Assembly (NCBI RefSeq): GCF_900105205.1
Contig: NZ_FNSQ01000005.1
Span: 2,790,001 to 2,854,000 of the forward strand
Length of the DNA: 64,000 nt
Direction: 5' to 3'
From: Microbacterium hydrocarbonoxydans
GTDB taxonomy: Bacteria > Actinomycetota > Actinomycetes > Actinomycetales > Microbacteriaceae
Under the pieces are notes generated by a model. It did no database searches. It worked only from the letters and a program-made list of their open reading frames with translations, and was not told the DNA's origin. Positions within the stretch are counted from its first letter, which is position 1; each line of letters opens with the position of its first letter. This document shows positions 55,625 to 64,000 of this stretch, in pieces. The position numbers and the translations under genes are program-made.

Positions 55625-56932
55625 ATGGCACGCACGACCCGCAGGACGAAGACGTTGGCGGCTCTGGCCGCTCTCACCGCGACCGGGATCGCACTGAGCG
55701 GCTGCACCGCCGGCTCCGGCGACGAGGGGGGCGACGGCGACACCCTCAAGCTCTGGCACTACGAGGGCGCCGACAGTGCGATGGGCAAGGCCTGGGCCGA
55801 GGCGATCGACATCTTCGAAGAGGAGACCGGAGCGACGGTCGAGTTCGAGGAGAAGTCCTTCGAGCAGATCCAGAAGACCGCGTCCCAGGTGCTCGACACC
55901 GATGCCGCGCCCGACCTCATGGAGTTCAACAAGGGCAACGCGACGGCCGGCTTCCTCGCCTCGACCGGACTCATCTCCGACATCTCCGACGCTGTCGCGG
56001 AGTACGGATGGGATGAGAAGCTCGCCCCCTCCCTCCAGACCACCGCGAAGTACTCGGAAGACGGCGTGATGGGCGGCGACACCTGGTTCGGCGTCCCCAA
56101 CTACGGTGAGTTCGTCGGCGTCTACTACAACCAGGACGCCTTCGCCGCCGCCGGCTTGGAGATCCCGACCACGTACGACGAGTTCGTCGACGTGCTCGAC
56201 GCGTTCGTCGCTCAGGGTGTCACCCCGCTCGCCGAGGCCGGCGCCGAGTACCCGCTCGGACAGCTCTGGTACCAGCTCGCCCTGCTCGAGGGCGACCGCA
56301 GCTTCGTCGACTCGTACCAGCTGTACGACGGCGAGGTCGACTGGCAGGGCCCCGAGGTCACCGCCGCCTCCGAGACGCTCGAGGAGTACGTCGACAAGGG
56401 CTACATCGCCTCGGACGTCTCGTCGGTCAAGGCCGAGGATGCCGGTGTCTCCTTCATCAACGGCACCTCGCCGATCTTCGTGTCGGGCTCCTGGTGGTTC
56501 GGCCGCTTCGTCACGGAGGCCACCGGCTTCGACTGGACGATGACCGCGTTCCCCGGCGCCGATCTCTCGCTCGGCTCCTCGGGGAACCTGTGGGTCGTGC
56601 CCGAGAACGCCGCGAACAAAGAGCTCGCCTACGAGTTCATCGACATCACGATGCGGCCGGAGATCCAGGCGATCATCGGCAACAACGGCGGCCTCCCCGT
56701 CGCCGCGGACACCGCCGACATCACCGATGAGAAGAGCGCGGCCCTGATCGAGACGTTCAACGGCGTGCTCGACGCCGACGGACTCTCGTTCTACCCGGAC
56801 TGGCCCGCGCCCGGATTCTACGACGTGCTCGTGCAGGAGCTCCAGGGCCTGATCACCGGAGCGCAGGACGCGGAGACGACCAACAAGAACCTCGGCGAGC
56901 AGTACGACGAGGGCACCTCGGAATTCCGTTGA
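55625..56932 (+). CDS. Sugar ABC transporter substrate-binding lipoprotein
   Basis: The 435-residue protein begins with a lipoprotein signal peptide: ARTTRRTKTLAALAAL, then a lipobox LSGC at about residues 24-27 whose cysteine would be lipidated. The mature part is a family 1 (MalE-like) solute-binding protein, with LKLWHYEGAD and NLWVVPENAANKELAYEFID. It captures an oligosaccharide outside the membrane for the two permeases encoded downstream. AAAGGAG lies nine bases before the ATG. No ATPase gene is present, so it probably shares a general MsmK-type ATPase. Confidence 0.93.
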   Translation: MARTTRRTKTLAALAALTATGIALSGCTAGSGDEGGDGDTLKLWHYEGADSAMGKAWAEAIDIFEEETGATVEFEEKSFEQIQKTASQVLDTDAAPDLMEFNKGNATAGFLASTGLISDISDAVAEYGWDEKLAPSLQTTAKYSEDGVMGGDTWFGVPNYGEFVGVYYNQDAFAAAGLEIPTTYDEFVDVLDAFVAQGVTPLAEAGAEYPLGQLWYQLALLEGDRSFVDSYQLYDGEVDWQGPEVTAASETLEEYVDKGYIASDVSSVKAEDAGVSFINGTSPIFVSGSWWFGRFVTEATGFDWTMTAFPGADLSLGSSGNLWVVPENAANKELAYEFIDITMRPEIQAIIGNNGGLPVAADTADITDEKSAALIETFNGVLDADGLSFYPDWPAPGFYDVLVQELQGLITGAQDAETTNKNLGEQYDEGTSEFR

Positions 56933-56940
56933 TCCACTCG

Positions 56941-56971
56941 CGGGGGCGACGGCCGCACTTCGTCGCCCCCG
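56941..56971 (+). terminator. Intercistronic hairpin between binding protein and permeases
   Basis: CGGGGGCGACG at 56941-56951 pairs perfectly with CGTCGCCCCCG at 56961-56971 across a nine-base loop, in the gap between the binding-protein stop and the first permease. Such hairpins commonly stop most transcripts or protect the upstream mRNA end, so that binding protein is made in excess over permease. Confidence 0.75.
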
Positions 56972-56990
56972 CATCTTCCTGGAGATGAAC

Positions 56991-57956
56991 ATGTCACTCG
57001 CCACACGCCGCGAGGGCCGCACGAAGCTGCCGCCCGAAGAGCCCTCGATCCCGCAGCGCAGCGGTGGGACGGGCGCCTACTGGATGTACCTGCTGCCCGG
57101 CTTCATCCTGCTGCTCATCGTCGTCATCGTCCCGCTCGTCTGGAACGTCTATCTGACCTTCACGAAGTGGAAGGGCGTGCGCACGCCGGAGTTCATCGGC
57201 CTCGAGAACTGGCAGAAGATCCTCACCGACAGCGACTTCTGGACCTCGTTCACGAACTCGGTGTGGATGATCATCGCCATGGTCGTCGTGCCCACGATCG
57301 TCGGGCTCATCGTCGCCGCGCTCCTGTTCGACGTCGTCGGCCGCAAGTTCGGCGGCCGGGTCGGCAGCTTCCTGCGCGCGACCTACTACCTCCCCCAGAT
57401 CCTGCCCATCGCGGTCGCCGGCATCGTGATCGGCTGGATCGTGCGGCCAGGTGGTGACGGTGCGCTGAACCAGATCCTCGGCTGGTTCGGCATCCCCGCC
57501 TACGACTGGCTCGGCCAGATGCCCTCCGCGCTCATCGTGCTGATGGTGGTCATGGTCTGGGTCCAGCTCGGCTACCCCGTCGTCGTCTTCATGGCGGCGC
57601 TGCAGCGCGTCGACCCCGAGCTCTACGAGGCCGCCGAACTCGACGGCGCCAACTGGTTCCAGCGCTTCTCGGCGATCACCATGAGCATCATCCGCCCGGA
57701 GATCTTCGTCGTGACCCTGACCTGCACGATCGCTGCACTCAAGGTCTTCGGCCCCGTCTACATCATCACCCGCGGCGGCCCCGCCGGCGCCACCCTGGTG
57801 CCCGCGTACTACGCCTACCAGGAGTTCTTCACGAAGCGGAACGTCGGCTACGGCGCGACCATCGCCACCGTGCTGACCATCGTCGTGGTTATCGTGTCGA
57901 TCATCTTCATCCGCGTGCAGAACTCTCTCGAGCGCAAGGAAAGGGCGGGTCTCTGA
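56991..57956 (+). CDS. Sugar ABC transporter permease, MalF type
   Basis: The 321-residue protein has six predicted membrane helices, the first being MYLLPGFILLLIVVIVPLVW. The cytoplasmic EAA loop reads YEAAELDGANWFQRFSAITM, the contact point for the ATPase. It forms a heterodimer with the next gene's product. Two ATGs are close; GGAG at 56981-56984 is spaced six bases from 56991, so that one is preferred over 56985. The stop overlaps the next ATG by one base. Confidence 0.94.
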   Translation: MSLATRREGRTKLPPEEPSIPQRSGGTGAYWMYLLPGFILLLIVVIVPLVWNVYLTFTKWKGVRTPEFIGLENWQKILTDSDFWTSFTNSVWMIIAMVVVPTIVGLIVAALLFDVVGRKFGGRVGSFLRATYYLPQILPIAVAGIVIGWIVRPGGDGALNQILGWFGIPAYDWLGQMPSALIVLMVVMVWVQLGYPVVVFMAALQRVDPELYEAAELDGANWFQRFSAITMSIIRPEIFVVTLTCTIAALKVFGPVYIITRGGPAGATLVPAYYAYQEFFTKRNVGYGATIATVLTIVVVIVSIIFIRVQNSLERKERAGL

Positions 57957-58843
57957 TGCACGCCACCACCGCCATCGTCACCGGCAAACCGGCAACCAGC
58001 CGTCCGCGCGGCGGCATGACCAAGAAGCGTCCGATCGACTGGCTCATGCTCGCCCTCGTCGTGATCGGCGCGCTGCTCATCATCGCGCCGTTCTACCTCG
58101 TCGTCGTGAACTCCTTCAAGTCGCCCGTGGACTACGCGACGTCAGGACCGCTCGCCTTGCCCGAGACTCTGGACTTCGGCGGGATCATCAAGTTCTGGGA
58201 GCGCGTGAACTTCCCCGAGAAGGTGTGGAACTCGCTCTTCATCGCCGGCGTCGTCTCGGTGCTGGCCGTCGTCATCTCGATGCTCAACGCCTTCGCGATC
58301 GGCATCGGCCGCGTGCGCGGACGCAGCTGGATCGTGCTGCTGTTCCTGCTCGCGAACCTGTTGCCGCAGGAGGCGCTGCTCTACCCGCTGTACTACATGT
58401 TCAAATCCGTCGGCCTGTACGACAACGTGTGGTCGGTCATCATCGTCTTCACAGTGATCCAGGCGGCGTTCGGCACGTACCTGTTGTCCTCCGTCTACGG
58501 CACCTTCCCGAAGGAGATCCTCGAGGCGGCGTCCCTCGACGGCGCGAGCCGCTGGCAGATCCTCTGGCGGGTCGTGTTCCCGATCAGCCGTCCGACCCTG
58601 TCGGTGCTGCTCATCTTCTTCTTCATCTGGACGTGGAACGAGTTCCTGATCCCGCTGACCTTCCTCGCGTCGAACGCCAACCAGACGGTTCCCGTGGCGA
58701 TCAGCGTGCTGCAGGGCGACCGGCTCATGGACGTCACGACGACGAGCGCGTCAGCGCTGCTCGGCATCATCCCCACGCTCATCTTCTTCCTCATCTTCCA
58801 GCGCACCCTCACACGCGGCATCACGGCAGGAGCAGTCAAGTAA
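57956..58843 (+). CDS. Sugar ABC transporter permease, MalG type
   Basis: A 295-residue permease with six membrane helices. The EAA loop is LEAASLDGASRWQILWRVVF, and the C-terminal RTLTRGITAGAVK is typical of the MalG branch. It pairs with the upstream permease to import the oligosaccharide. TGATG overlap with the upstream gene and TAATG overlap with the alpha-xylosidase gene indicate a tightly coupled operon. Confidence 0.94.
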   Translation: MHATTAIVTGKPATSRPRGGMTKKRPIDWLMLALVVIGALLIIAPFYLVVVNSFKSPVDYATSGPLALPETLDFGGIIKFWERVNFPEKVWNSLFIAGVVSVLAVVISMLNAFAIGIGRVRGRSWIVLLFLLANLLPQEALLYPLYYMFKSVGLYDNVWSVIIVFTVIQAAFGTYLLSSVYGTFPKEILEAASLDGASRWQILWRVVFPISRPTLSVLLIFFFIWTWNEFLIPLTFLASNANQTVPVAISVLQGDRLMDVTTTSASALLGIIPTLIFFLIFQRTLTRGITAGAVK

Positions 58844-61077
58844 TGAAGTTCACCGACGGGTTCTGGCAGCTGCGCCCAGGGGTCACCGCGCTGTACGCGC
58901 AGGAGGCCTATGACATCGCCGAGACCACCGACACCCCCGACGGGCGAGGAATCGTCATCACGGCGCCCACCATGGTGATCGCCAAGCGCGGCGACACCCT
59001 GAACCGTCCCGTGCTCACGACCACGCTCTCGTCTCCCGCCGAAGGGGTGGTGCGCGTGCGCATCGCCCACCACGAAGGCGGACACTGGCACGGTGGGTTC
59101 GGCCTTCCCGGCGCAGCATCGGGGGCCGCCTCTGTGTCCGCGAGCGAGGCGGGGGGCGTCCTGGATGCCGGTTCGCTCGTCGCCCGGATCGCGCCCGGCG
59201 CGCCCTGGGACCTCTCCTTCGAGGTCGACGGCAGACGTGTGACCGGAAGCGGACACAAGGCCCAGGGCTACATCCGGCTCGCTCCGGACGCGCAGGTGGA
59301 TGCCGGGATCGTCGACAACGCCCGCCAGGGCGGTTCGACCCCCCGCGGATCCGTCTTCGTGCACGAGCAGCTCGACCTCGGGGTCGGCGAGCTGATCTAC
59401 GGTCTCGGCGAGCGCTTCGGCCCGCTGGTGAAGAACGGCCAGTCGGTCGACATCTGGAACGCCGACGGCGGCACGTCCAGCGAGCAGGCGTACAAGAGCA
59501 TCCCCTTCCATCTCTCGAACCGCGGGTACGGAGTGCTCGTGAACGACCCCGGTCACGTGGCATATGAGATCGGCTCGGAGTCGGTCGAGCGCGTGCAGTT
59601 CTCGGTCTCGGGCGAGGTGCTCGAGTACTTCGTCATCGCCGGCCCGACGCCGAAGGAGGTCCTGGGCCGCTACACCGCGCTCACCGGGCGACCGCCGGTG
59701 GTGCCCGCCTGGTCATACGGGCTCTGGCTGTCGACGAGCTTCACGACCGACTACGACGAGCAGACGGTCACCTCCTTCATCGACGAGATGGCGGCGCGGG
59801 AGCTGCCGGTGTCGGTGTTCCACTTCGACTGCTTCTGGATGCGGGAGTTCAACTGGACCGACTTCGTCTGGGATTCGCGGGTGTTCCCCGATCCCGAGGG
59901 CATGCTGTCGCGACTGCACGACAAGGACCTCCGCGTCTGCGTCTGGATCAACCCCTACATCGCGCAGCGCTCCCCCCTGTTCCGCGAAGCCGCCGATCAG
60001 GGCTTCCTCGTGCGGCGCGCCGACGGATCGGTCTGGCAGTGGGACCTGTGGCAGGCGGGGATGGGACTCGTGGACTTCACGAACCCCGATGCCACAGCCT
60101 GGTACCAGGGCAAGCTCCGCGGGCTGATCGCGCAGGGTGTCGACTGCTTCAAGACAGACTTCGGCGAGCGCATCCCGACCGAGGTCGTGTGGGCCGACCG
60201 CTCGGACCCCGCGCGCATGCACAACCTGTACACCGACCTCTACAACCGTGCGGTGCACGACGTGCTGGTCGAAGCCCGTGGCGCCGACGACGCCGTGCTG
60301 TTCGCGCGCTCGGCGACCGCCGGCGGCCAGAGCATGCCTGTGCACTGGGGCGGCGACTCCACGTCGACCTATGCCTCGATGGCCGAGACCCTGCGCGGCG
60401 GGCTCTCCCTGGCGCTCAGCGGGTTCGCGTTCTGGAGCCACGACATCGGCGGGTTCGAGGGCACTCCGGATGCCGGGGTCTTCAAGCGCTGGACGGCCTT
60501 CGGCCTGCTCGGCTCGCACTCCCGCTTCCACGGCTCCAGCTCCTACCGGGTGCCGTGGGCCTTCGACGAAGAGGCCGTAGACGTGACGAGGCGCTTCACG
60601 CACCTCAAGATGCAGCTGATGCCGTACCTGTACCAACAGGGCATCGACGCCTCGCGAACCGGGCTGCCGGTGATGCGCCCGATGCAGCTGGAGTTCCCCG
60701 ACGACCCCGCCGCCGGGTACCTCGACCGTCAGTACATGCTCGGGGCGGACCTGCTCGTCGCTCCCGTGTTCTCGGAGGACGGGGCCGTGGAGTTCTATCT
60801 GCCGGAGGGCGAGTGGACCTCGCTCCTGAGTGGGGAGACGGTGATCGGCGGGGGCTGGCGGCGGGAGACCCATGCCTTCGACTCGCTGCCGCTCTATGTG
60901 CGGCCGGGCACAGCGCTCCCCTGGGGTGCGCGCACCGACAGGCCGGACTACGACTACCACGACGGCCTTCGACTGCGGGTGTTCCCGGGCGGATCAGGAT
61001 CGGCGTCGGTGAGGGTGACGAGCCCCGATGGTCGCGAGCGCGTCTACGAGGTCGATCTCTCGGAGGTGACCGGCTGA
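58843..61077 (+). CDS. Alpha-xylosidase, GH31 (YicI-like)
   Basis: The 744-residue enzyme matches YicI-type alpha-xylosidases (about 770 residues). The nucleophile is D439 in KTDFGERIP and the acid/base is D505 in HWGGDS; the spacing of 66 residues equals that in YicI (D416, D482). FHFDCFWMREFNWTDFVWD is a substrate-binding stretch of this branch. No signal peptide is present, so it removes alpha-xylose from imported isoprimeverose-type xyloglucan fragments in the cytoplasm. The start overlaps the permease stop. Confidence 0.94.
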   Translation: MKFTDGFWQLRPGVTALYAQEAYDIAETTDTPDGRGIVITAPTMVIAKRGDTLNRPVLTTTLSSPAEGVVRVRIAHHEGGHWHGGFGLPGAASGAASVSASEAGGVLDAGSLVARIAPGAPWDLSFEVDGRRVTGSGHKAQGYIRLAPDAQVDAGIVDNARQGGSTPRGSVFVHEQLDLGVGELIYGLGERFGPLVKNGQSVDIWNADGGTSSEQAYKSIPFHLSNRGYGVLVNDPGHVAYEIGSESVERVQFSVSGEVLEYFVIAGPTPKEVLGRYTALTGRPPVVPAWSYGLWLSTSFTTDYDEQTVTSFIDEMAARELPVSVFHFDCFWMREFNWTDFVWDSRVFPDPEGMLSRLHDKDLRVCVWINPYIAQRSPLFREAADQGFLVRRADGSVWQWDLWQAGMGLVDFTNPDATAWYQGKLRGLIAQGVDCFKTDFGERIPTEVVWADRSDPARMHNLYTDLYNRAVHDVLVEARGADDAVLFARSATAGGQSMPVHWGGDSTSTYASMAETLRGGLSLALSGFAFWSHDIGGFEGTPDAGVFKRWTAFGLLGSHSRFHGSSSYRVPWAFDEEAVDVTRRFTHLKMQLMPYLYQQGIDASRTGLPVMRPMQLEFPDDPAAGYLDRQYMLGADLLVAPVFSEDGAVEFYLPEGEWTSLLSGETVIGGGWRRETHAFDSLPLYVRPGTALPWGARTDRPDYDYHDGLRLRVFPGGSGSASVRVTSPDGRERVYEVDLSEVTG

Positions 61078-61106
61078 CCGCCTCCGACCGAGGCCGGGGC
61101 GGGCGG

Positions 61107-61910
61107 TCAGCGCTTGTCAGGACGCTTGCGATCGTTCCACGCGGCGAGAGCGGATGCTGCGGCCCCCGCAGCGCGATCGATCGCCTCGGCTGACCGGCTG
61201 AGCATGTCCTGCGCCGCATCCTGCCAGGCCGATGTCGACTGCGGCGCCTCGCCGGCGCGCACTCTGGCGGCGTACTCGGCCGCCTCGAACGCGCGCTCCA
61301 ACTCCGACACGGCGTCACGATAGGCGGCGAACTCAGCCGGCGCTGCGGCGCTGTCCGCGGCGCGCCGAGCCTCGACGGCGCGACCGGCGGCACGCAGGTA
61401 TTCCGCCGTGGCCGGCTGCTTGACGTCGGTCATCTCCGGGTAGGAGATCTGCAGTGCGGGGTCGGTCTCGTACCGCATCCAGCGCGCGACGAGCGCCTCG
61501 TGCTGCGCGTGCAGCCTCTCCAACGGACGCGGCTCGGAGGCGGCGGGAATCGCGGCGCGAGCGGCATTGACCCGCACCTGCTTGGCACGCACGTCGGCCG
61601 CAGCGGCCTTGGCGTCGTTCTCCTTGGCGCGCAGGATCCGCTTGGCGCCGGCGAGCTGATCCGAGGTCGCGCGGCGCGCGCTGCGCTCCGCCGCGATGCG
61701 AGCGACGTCGGCGCGAGCCAGTTTGACCGACATCCTCCGCTCCACCGAGGTCTGCTGGGCGGCCTTGAGGTCATGGCGAGCCGCGTCGTACTCCAGCCGT
61801 CGTCCGCTCCGCCTGCTGCGGCGTCGCAGACCGTATCCCCCGGCGGCGACTCCGCCGGCTGCGACGGGCGCGATCCACCACCACTCGACGGCGAGCAGCA
61901 ACGGGTCCAT
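61107..61910 (-). CDS. Membrane-anchored coiled-coil protein, unknown function
   Basis: The 267-residue protein has one N-terminal membrane helix (WWWIAPVAAGGVAAGGYGL, near 10-28). A basic segment and a long Ala/Arg/Glu-rich helix, probably a coiled coil at about 40-135, follow. A second helical region near 170-215 precedes a Lys/Arg-rich end. I recognise no family. TAGCAT lies six bases before the ATG on the minus strand, supporting a leaderless start. Intergenic repeats and a terminator separate it from the ABC transporter gene. Confidence 0.72.
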   Translation of the reverse strand: MDPLLLAVEWWWIAPVAAGGVAAGGYGLRRRSRRSGRRLEYDAARHDLKAAQQTSVERRMSVKLARADVARIAAERSARRATSDQLAGAKRILRAKENDAKAAAADVRAKQVRVNAARAAIPAASEPRPLERLHAQHEALVARWMRYETDPALQISYPEMTDVKQPATAEYLRAAGRAVEARRAADSAAAPAEFAAYRDAVSELERAFEAAEYAARVRAGEAPQSTSAWQDAAQDMLSRSAEAIDRAAGAAASALAAWNDRKRPDKR

Positions 61911-61988
61911 GCTTCGATGCTACCCAGCACCGCGCGTCGCCGCGCCGTCAGAGCGCCGACTGGGGCATCCTCTACCGCCCCCGCCGAT

Positions 61989-62044
61989 CCGCTGCGGGGT
62001 CAATAACGCACCGCTGGACCGCTGCGGGGTCAATAACGCACCGC
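61989..62044. repeat. Tandem 26-bp repeat with an inverted third copy
   Basis: A 26-bp unit starting CCGCTGCGGGGTCAATAACG occurs at 61989-62014 and again at 62019-62044, identical and 30 bp apart. A related sequence in inverted orientation, GGTGCTCAATTGACCCC, lies at 62059-62075 and can pair with GGGGTCAAT and ACC of either copy. The alternative pairings may form mutually exclusive hairpins. Confidence 0.85.
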
Positions 62045-62082
62045 AAAAGGCTCCCAGAGGTGCTCAATTGACCCCGACAGGA

Positions 62083-62156
62083 GCGGCGGGCGAGAGGAAA
62101 GGGGGCGGGCGAGAGGAAAGGGGGCGGGCGAGAGGAAGGGCGGCGGGCGAGAGGTA
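62083..62156. repeat. Four imperfect 18-19-bp GC-rich repeats
   Basis: The word GGCGGGCGAGAGG occurs four times, followed by AAAGG, AAAGG, AAGGG and TAGCGG. The spacing is 18 to 20 bp. The array follows the tandem 26-bp repeats and has no open frame with coding character. It lies in a 362-bp gap between the ABC transporter gene and the coiled-coil gene, both on the minus strand. Confidence 0.8.
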
Positions 62157-62208
62157 GCGGCGGACCAAGGGCGGACGAGATCGACGGCGCTCGCGGAGTG
62201 AGCGCACG

Positions 62209-62245
62209 ACTGCGGCCGCGACCGATGATCGGTCGCGGCCGCAGT
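62209..62245 (-). terminator. Perfect hairpin after the ABC transporter gene
   Basis: A perfect inverted repeat with 18-bp arms (62209-62226 and 62228-62245), beginning ACTGCGGCCGCG, lies 28 bp beyond the stop codon of the minus-strand ABC transporter gene. It most likely ends that transcript. No T-run follows on the minus strand. Confidence 0.8.
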
Positions 62246-62272
62246 GCGCTCGTCCTCAGCGGGTCGGCAGTG

Positions 62273-64000
62273 TCACACCAGCGTCTGCTGCCAGGCGGCG
62301 TGGAGCTGGGCGAACTTGCCCGTGCCCCCGATCAGGGAGTCGGGAGTGTCATCCTCGATGATCCGCCCGTGCTCCATGACCAGCACCCGATCGGCGATGG
62401 CCACAGTCGAGAGCCGGTGGGCGATGATGATCGCCGTGCGGTCCTTCAACAGTGTCTGCAGCGCGTCCTGGATGAGCCGCTCCGACGGGATGTCGAGCGA
62501 AGCTGTGGCCTCATCGAGGATCAGCACCGCGGGGTCGGCGAGGAACGCCCGTGCGAACGAGATCAGCTGGCGCTGCCCCGCCGACACGCGGCCGCCGCGC
62601 TTGTTGACGTCGGTGCCGTAGCCGTCAGGGAGCGACGAGATGAATCCATCGGCACCCACCGCCCGCGCAGCCGCCCTGATCTCCTCGAGCGAGGCGTCCG
62701 GCTTGCCGAGCGCGATGTTGTCGGCCACGGTCCCGCTGAACAGGTACGCCTCCTGGGTCACCATGACGATGGCCCGTCGGAGATCCTTCGGATGCAGATC
62801 GCGCAGGTCGACCCCGTCGAGGGTGACGGTACCGATCGAGGGGTCGTAGAACCGCGAGATCAGCTTCGCCAGCGTCGACTTGCCCGCACCCGTCGTCCCG
62901 ACCAGGGCGATCGTCTGACCCGCTGGGATGTCGAGGGAGAAGTTCGGCAGGATCGTCTTCTCGCCGTTGTATCCGAAGGTCACCTCGTCGAACCTGACAT
63001 GCCCGCGCGACTCCCAGAGGTCGACCGGCTTCTCGGGGTCCGGCACCGTCGGCACCTCTTCGAGGACGCCGGAGACCTTCTCCAGGGCGGCCGTCGCCGA
63101 CTGGTAGGAGTTCAGGAACATCGCGATCTCCTGCATCGGCGCGAAGAAGTTGCGCACGTACAGCACGGCGGACAGGAGCACACCGACCGTCAGAGCTCCG
63201 TCGGAGACCCGGATGCCGCCCCACAGCACGACGATGCCGAGCACCAGTGCCGCGACGCCCATCAGGCCCGGCTCGAACGTGCCGAACAGCAGCATCGAGC
63301 GCCGGTTCACGTCCCGGTAGTCTCCGGCGATCTTCTGGAAGGTCGCGTCGTTACGCGGCTCCTTGCGGAACGCCTTGACCGCGCGGATGCCCGTCATGGT
63401 CTCGACGAACTGCACGATGACCTTGGCGCTGATCACCCGCGACTCGCGGTACACGAGCTGCGAGCGCGAATAGAACCAGCGCATCAGGAAGAACAGCGGC
63501 ACGCCGCCGATCGCGAGGATGAGTCCGGACTGCCAATCCCACACGCACAGCGCGATGAAGGTGAACAGGCCGAACAGCACACCCGAGACGAGTTCGTTCA
63601 GGCCGCCGTCGAGCAGCTCCTTGATCGAGTCCAGGTCGCTCGTCTGGCGGGAGATGATGCGCCCCGACGTGTATGACTCGTGGAACTCCAGGCTCAGCCG
63701 CTGCGTGTGCAGGAAGATCCGCTTGCGCAGATCCAGCAGCACGGCCTGGGTGAGCTTTGCCGCGATGATCACGTACCAGGCGATCATCGCCGCGGCCACG
63801 GCACCGGCGAGAAGGTAGATGCCGCCGATCATGAAGGTCGGCATCCAGTCGGCACGCTCGAGCACGGCGGGGAGCGCGCGGTCGAGACCGATGCTGATCA
63901 GGATCGGTCCGGCGACCTGCAGCGCGGTGGAGATCACGAGCACGATCGCGGCGAGCGTGATCTGCGTCTTCAGCGGGCGCACGAGTGAGCCCAGCAGGCG
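62273..64000 (-). CDS. ABC transporter, fused permease and ATPase, N-terminus outside window
   Basis: The frame is open to the right edge (codons read [14 protein letters not shown]), so the first residues are missing. The visible 575 residues are a half-transporter of the exporter (type IV) class: a six-helix membrane domain, then an ATPase with Walker [10 protein letters not shown], signature VSAGQRQL, Walker [13 protein letters not shown] and H-loop IIAHRLS. Such proteins often work as heterodimers encoded by adjacent genes; the partner would lie to the right. Substrate unknown; multidrug or lipid export is possible. The signature serine and catalytic glutamate are intact, so this half should hydrolyse ATP. 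Confidence 0.93.
   Translation of the reverse strand, partial: RLLGSLVRPLKTQITLAAIVLVISTALQVAGPILISIGLDRALPAVLERADWMPTFMIGGIYLLAGAVAAAMIAWYVIIAAKLTQAVLLDLRKRIFLHTQRLSLEFHESYTSGRIISRQTSDLDSIKELLDGGLNELVSGVLFGLFTFIALCVWDWQSGLILAIGGVPLFFLMRWFYSRSQLVYRESRVISAKVIVQFVETMTGIRAVKAFRKEPRNDATFQKIAGDYRDVNRRSMLLFGTFEPGLMGVAALVLGIVVLWGGIRVSDGALTVGVLLSAVLYVRNFFAPMQEIAMFLNSYQSATAALEKVSGVLEEVPTVPDPEKPVDLWESRGHVRFDEVTFGYNGEKTILPNFSLDIPAGQTIALVGTTGAGKSTLAKLISRFYDPSIGTVTLDGVDLRDLHPKDLRRAIVMVTQEAYLFSGTVADNIALGKPDASLEEIRAAARAVGADGFISSLPDGYGTDVNKRGGRVSAGQRQLISFARAFLADPAVLILDEATASLDIPSERLIQDALQTLLKDRTAIIIAHRLSTVAIADRVLVMEHGRIIEDDTPDSLIGGTGKFAQLHAAWQQTLV

Overview
The window is a high-GC, densely coding actinobacterial chromosome segment. 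Codon use, the frequent GCATCC/GGATGC words, the catabolic gene set and many leaderless starts suggest Microbacteriaceae, most likely Microbacterium. This is an inference: no rRNA gene is present. I see no tRNA, CRISPR array, insertion sequence or prophage.

Region 1 (1-13458) is a phenylacetate (paa) locus in two blocks. paaF(partial)-H-Z-I-K and paaABCDE-G encode activation to the CoA thioester, ring epoxidation, isomerisation, ring cleavage and beta-oxidation. A toxin-antitoxin pair (XRE-nucleotidyltransferase plus HepT), a RecQ helicase with a phosphoribosyltransferase-like tail, and a small orphan gene lie between the blocks. A TetR-type palindrome precedes paaA.

Region 2 (13545-17956) holds an ATP-dependent DNA ligase, a purine-type phosphoribosyltransferase, an unassigned thiamine-diphosphate enzyme with a structured leader, and a VOC protein.

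Region 3 (18192-28989) is a homoprotocatechuate (hpa) meta-cleavage locus. It contains a flavin monooxygenase, divergent IclR regulator, MHS-type transporter, FAH-RraA fusion, GntR regulator, and hpaE, hpaD, hpaH and hpaI. A frameshifted MFS exporter follows.

Region 4 (30320-34055) has two small orphan genes, a GC-rich repeat patch, and glyA-folD behind a ZTP riboswitch.

Region 5 (34228-49706) is an amino-sugar and N-acyl-D-amino-acid region: GH20 hexosaminidase, nagA, nagB, a ROK kinase, a ROK repressor, an N-acyl-D-amino-acid deacylase/GH20 fusion, a D-serine-dehydratase-like enzyme and a RidA protein. Inside it are a very large ECF sigma factor carrying its own zinc finger, membrane segments and a pentapeptide repeat, plus an FAD oxidase and a Nudix hydrolase.

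Region 6 (49802-64000) holds an L,D-transpeptidase, monomeric isocitrate dehydrogenase, a GNAT protein, a LacI-controlled ABC importer with a GH31 alpha-xylosidase (probable xyloglucan-oligosaccharide use), a coiled-coil membrane protein, intergenic repeats, and an ABC exporter half running off the end.

Most notable are the three or four unusual domain fusions, the self-contained membrane sigma factor, the riboswitch, and a recurrent leaderless-promoter signature (AGnnT, then six bases, then the start codon) at about ten genes.
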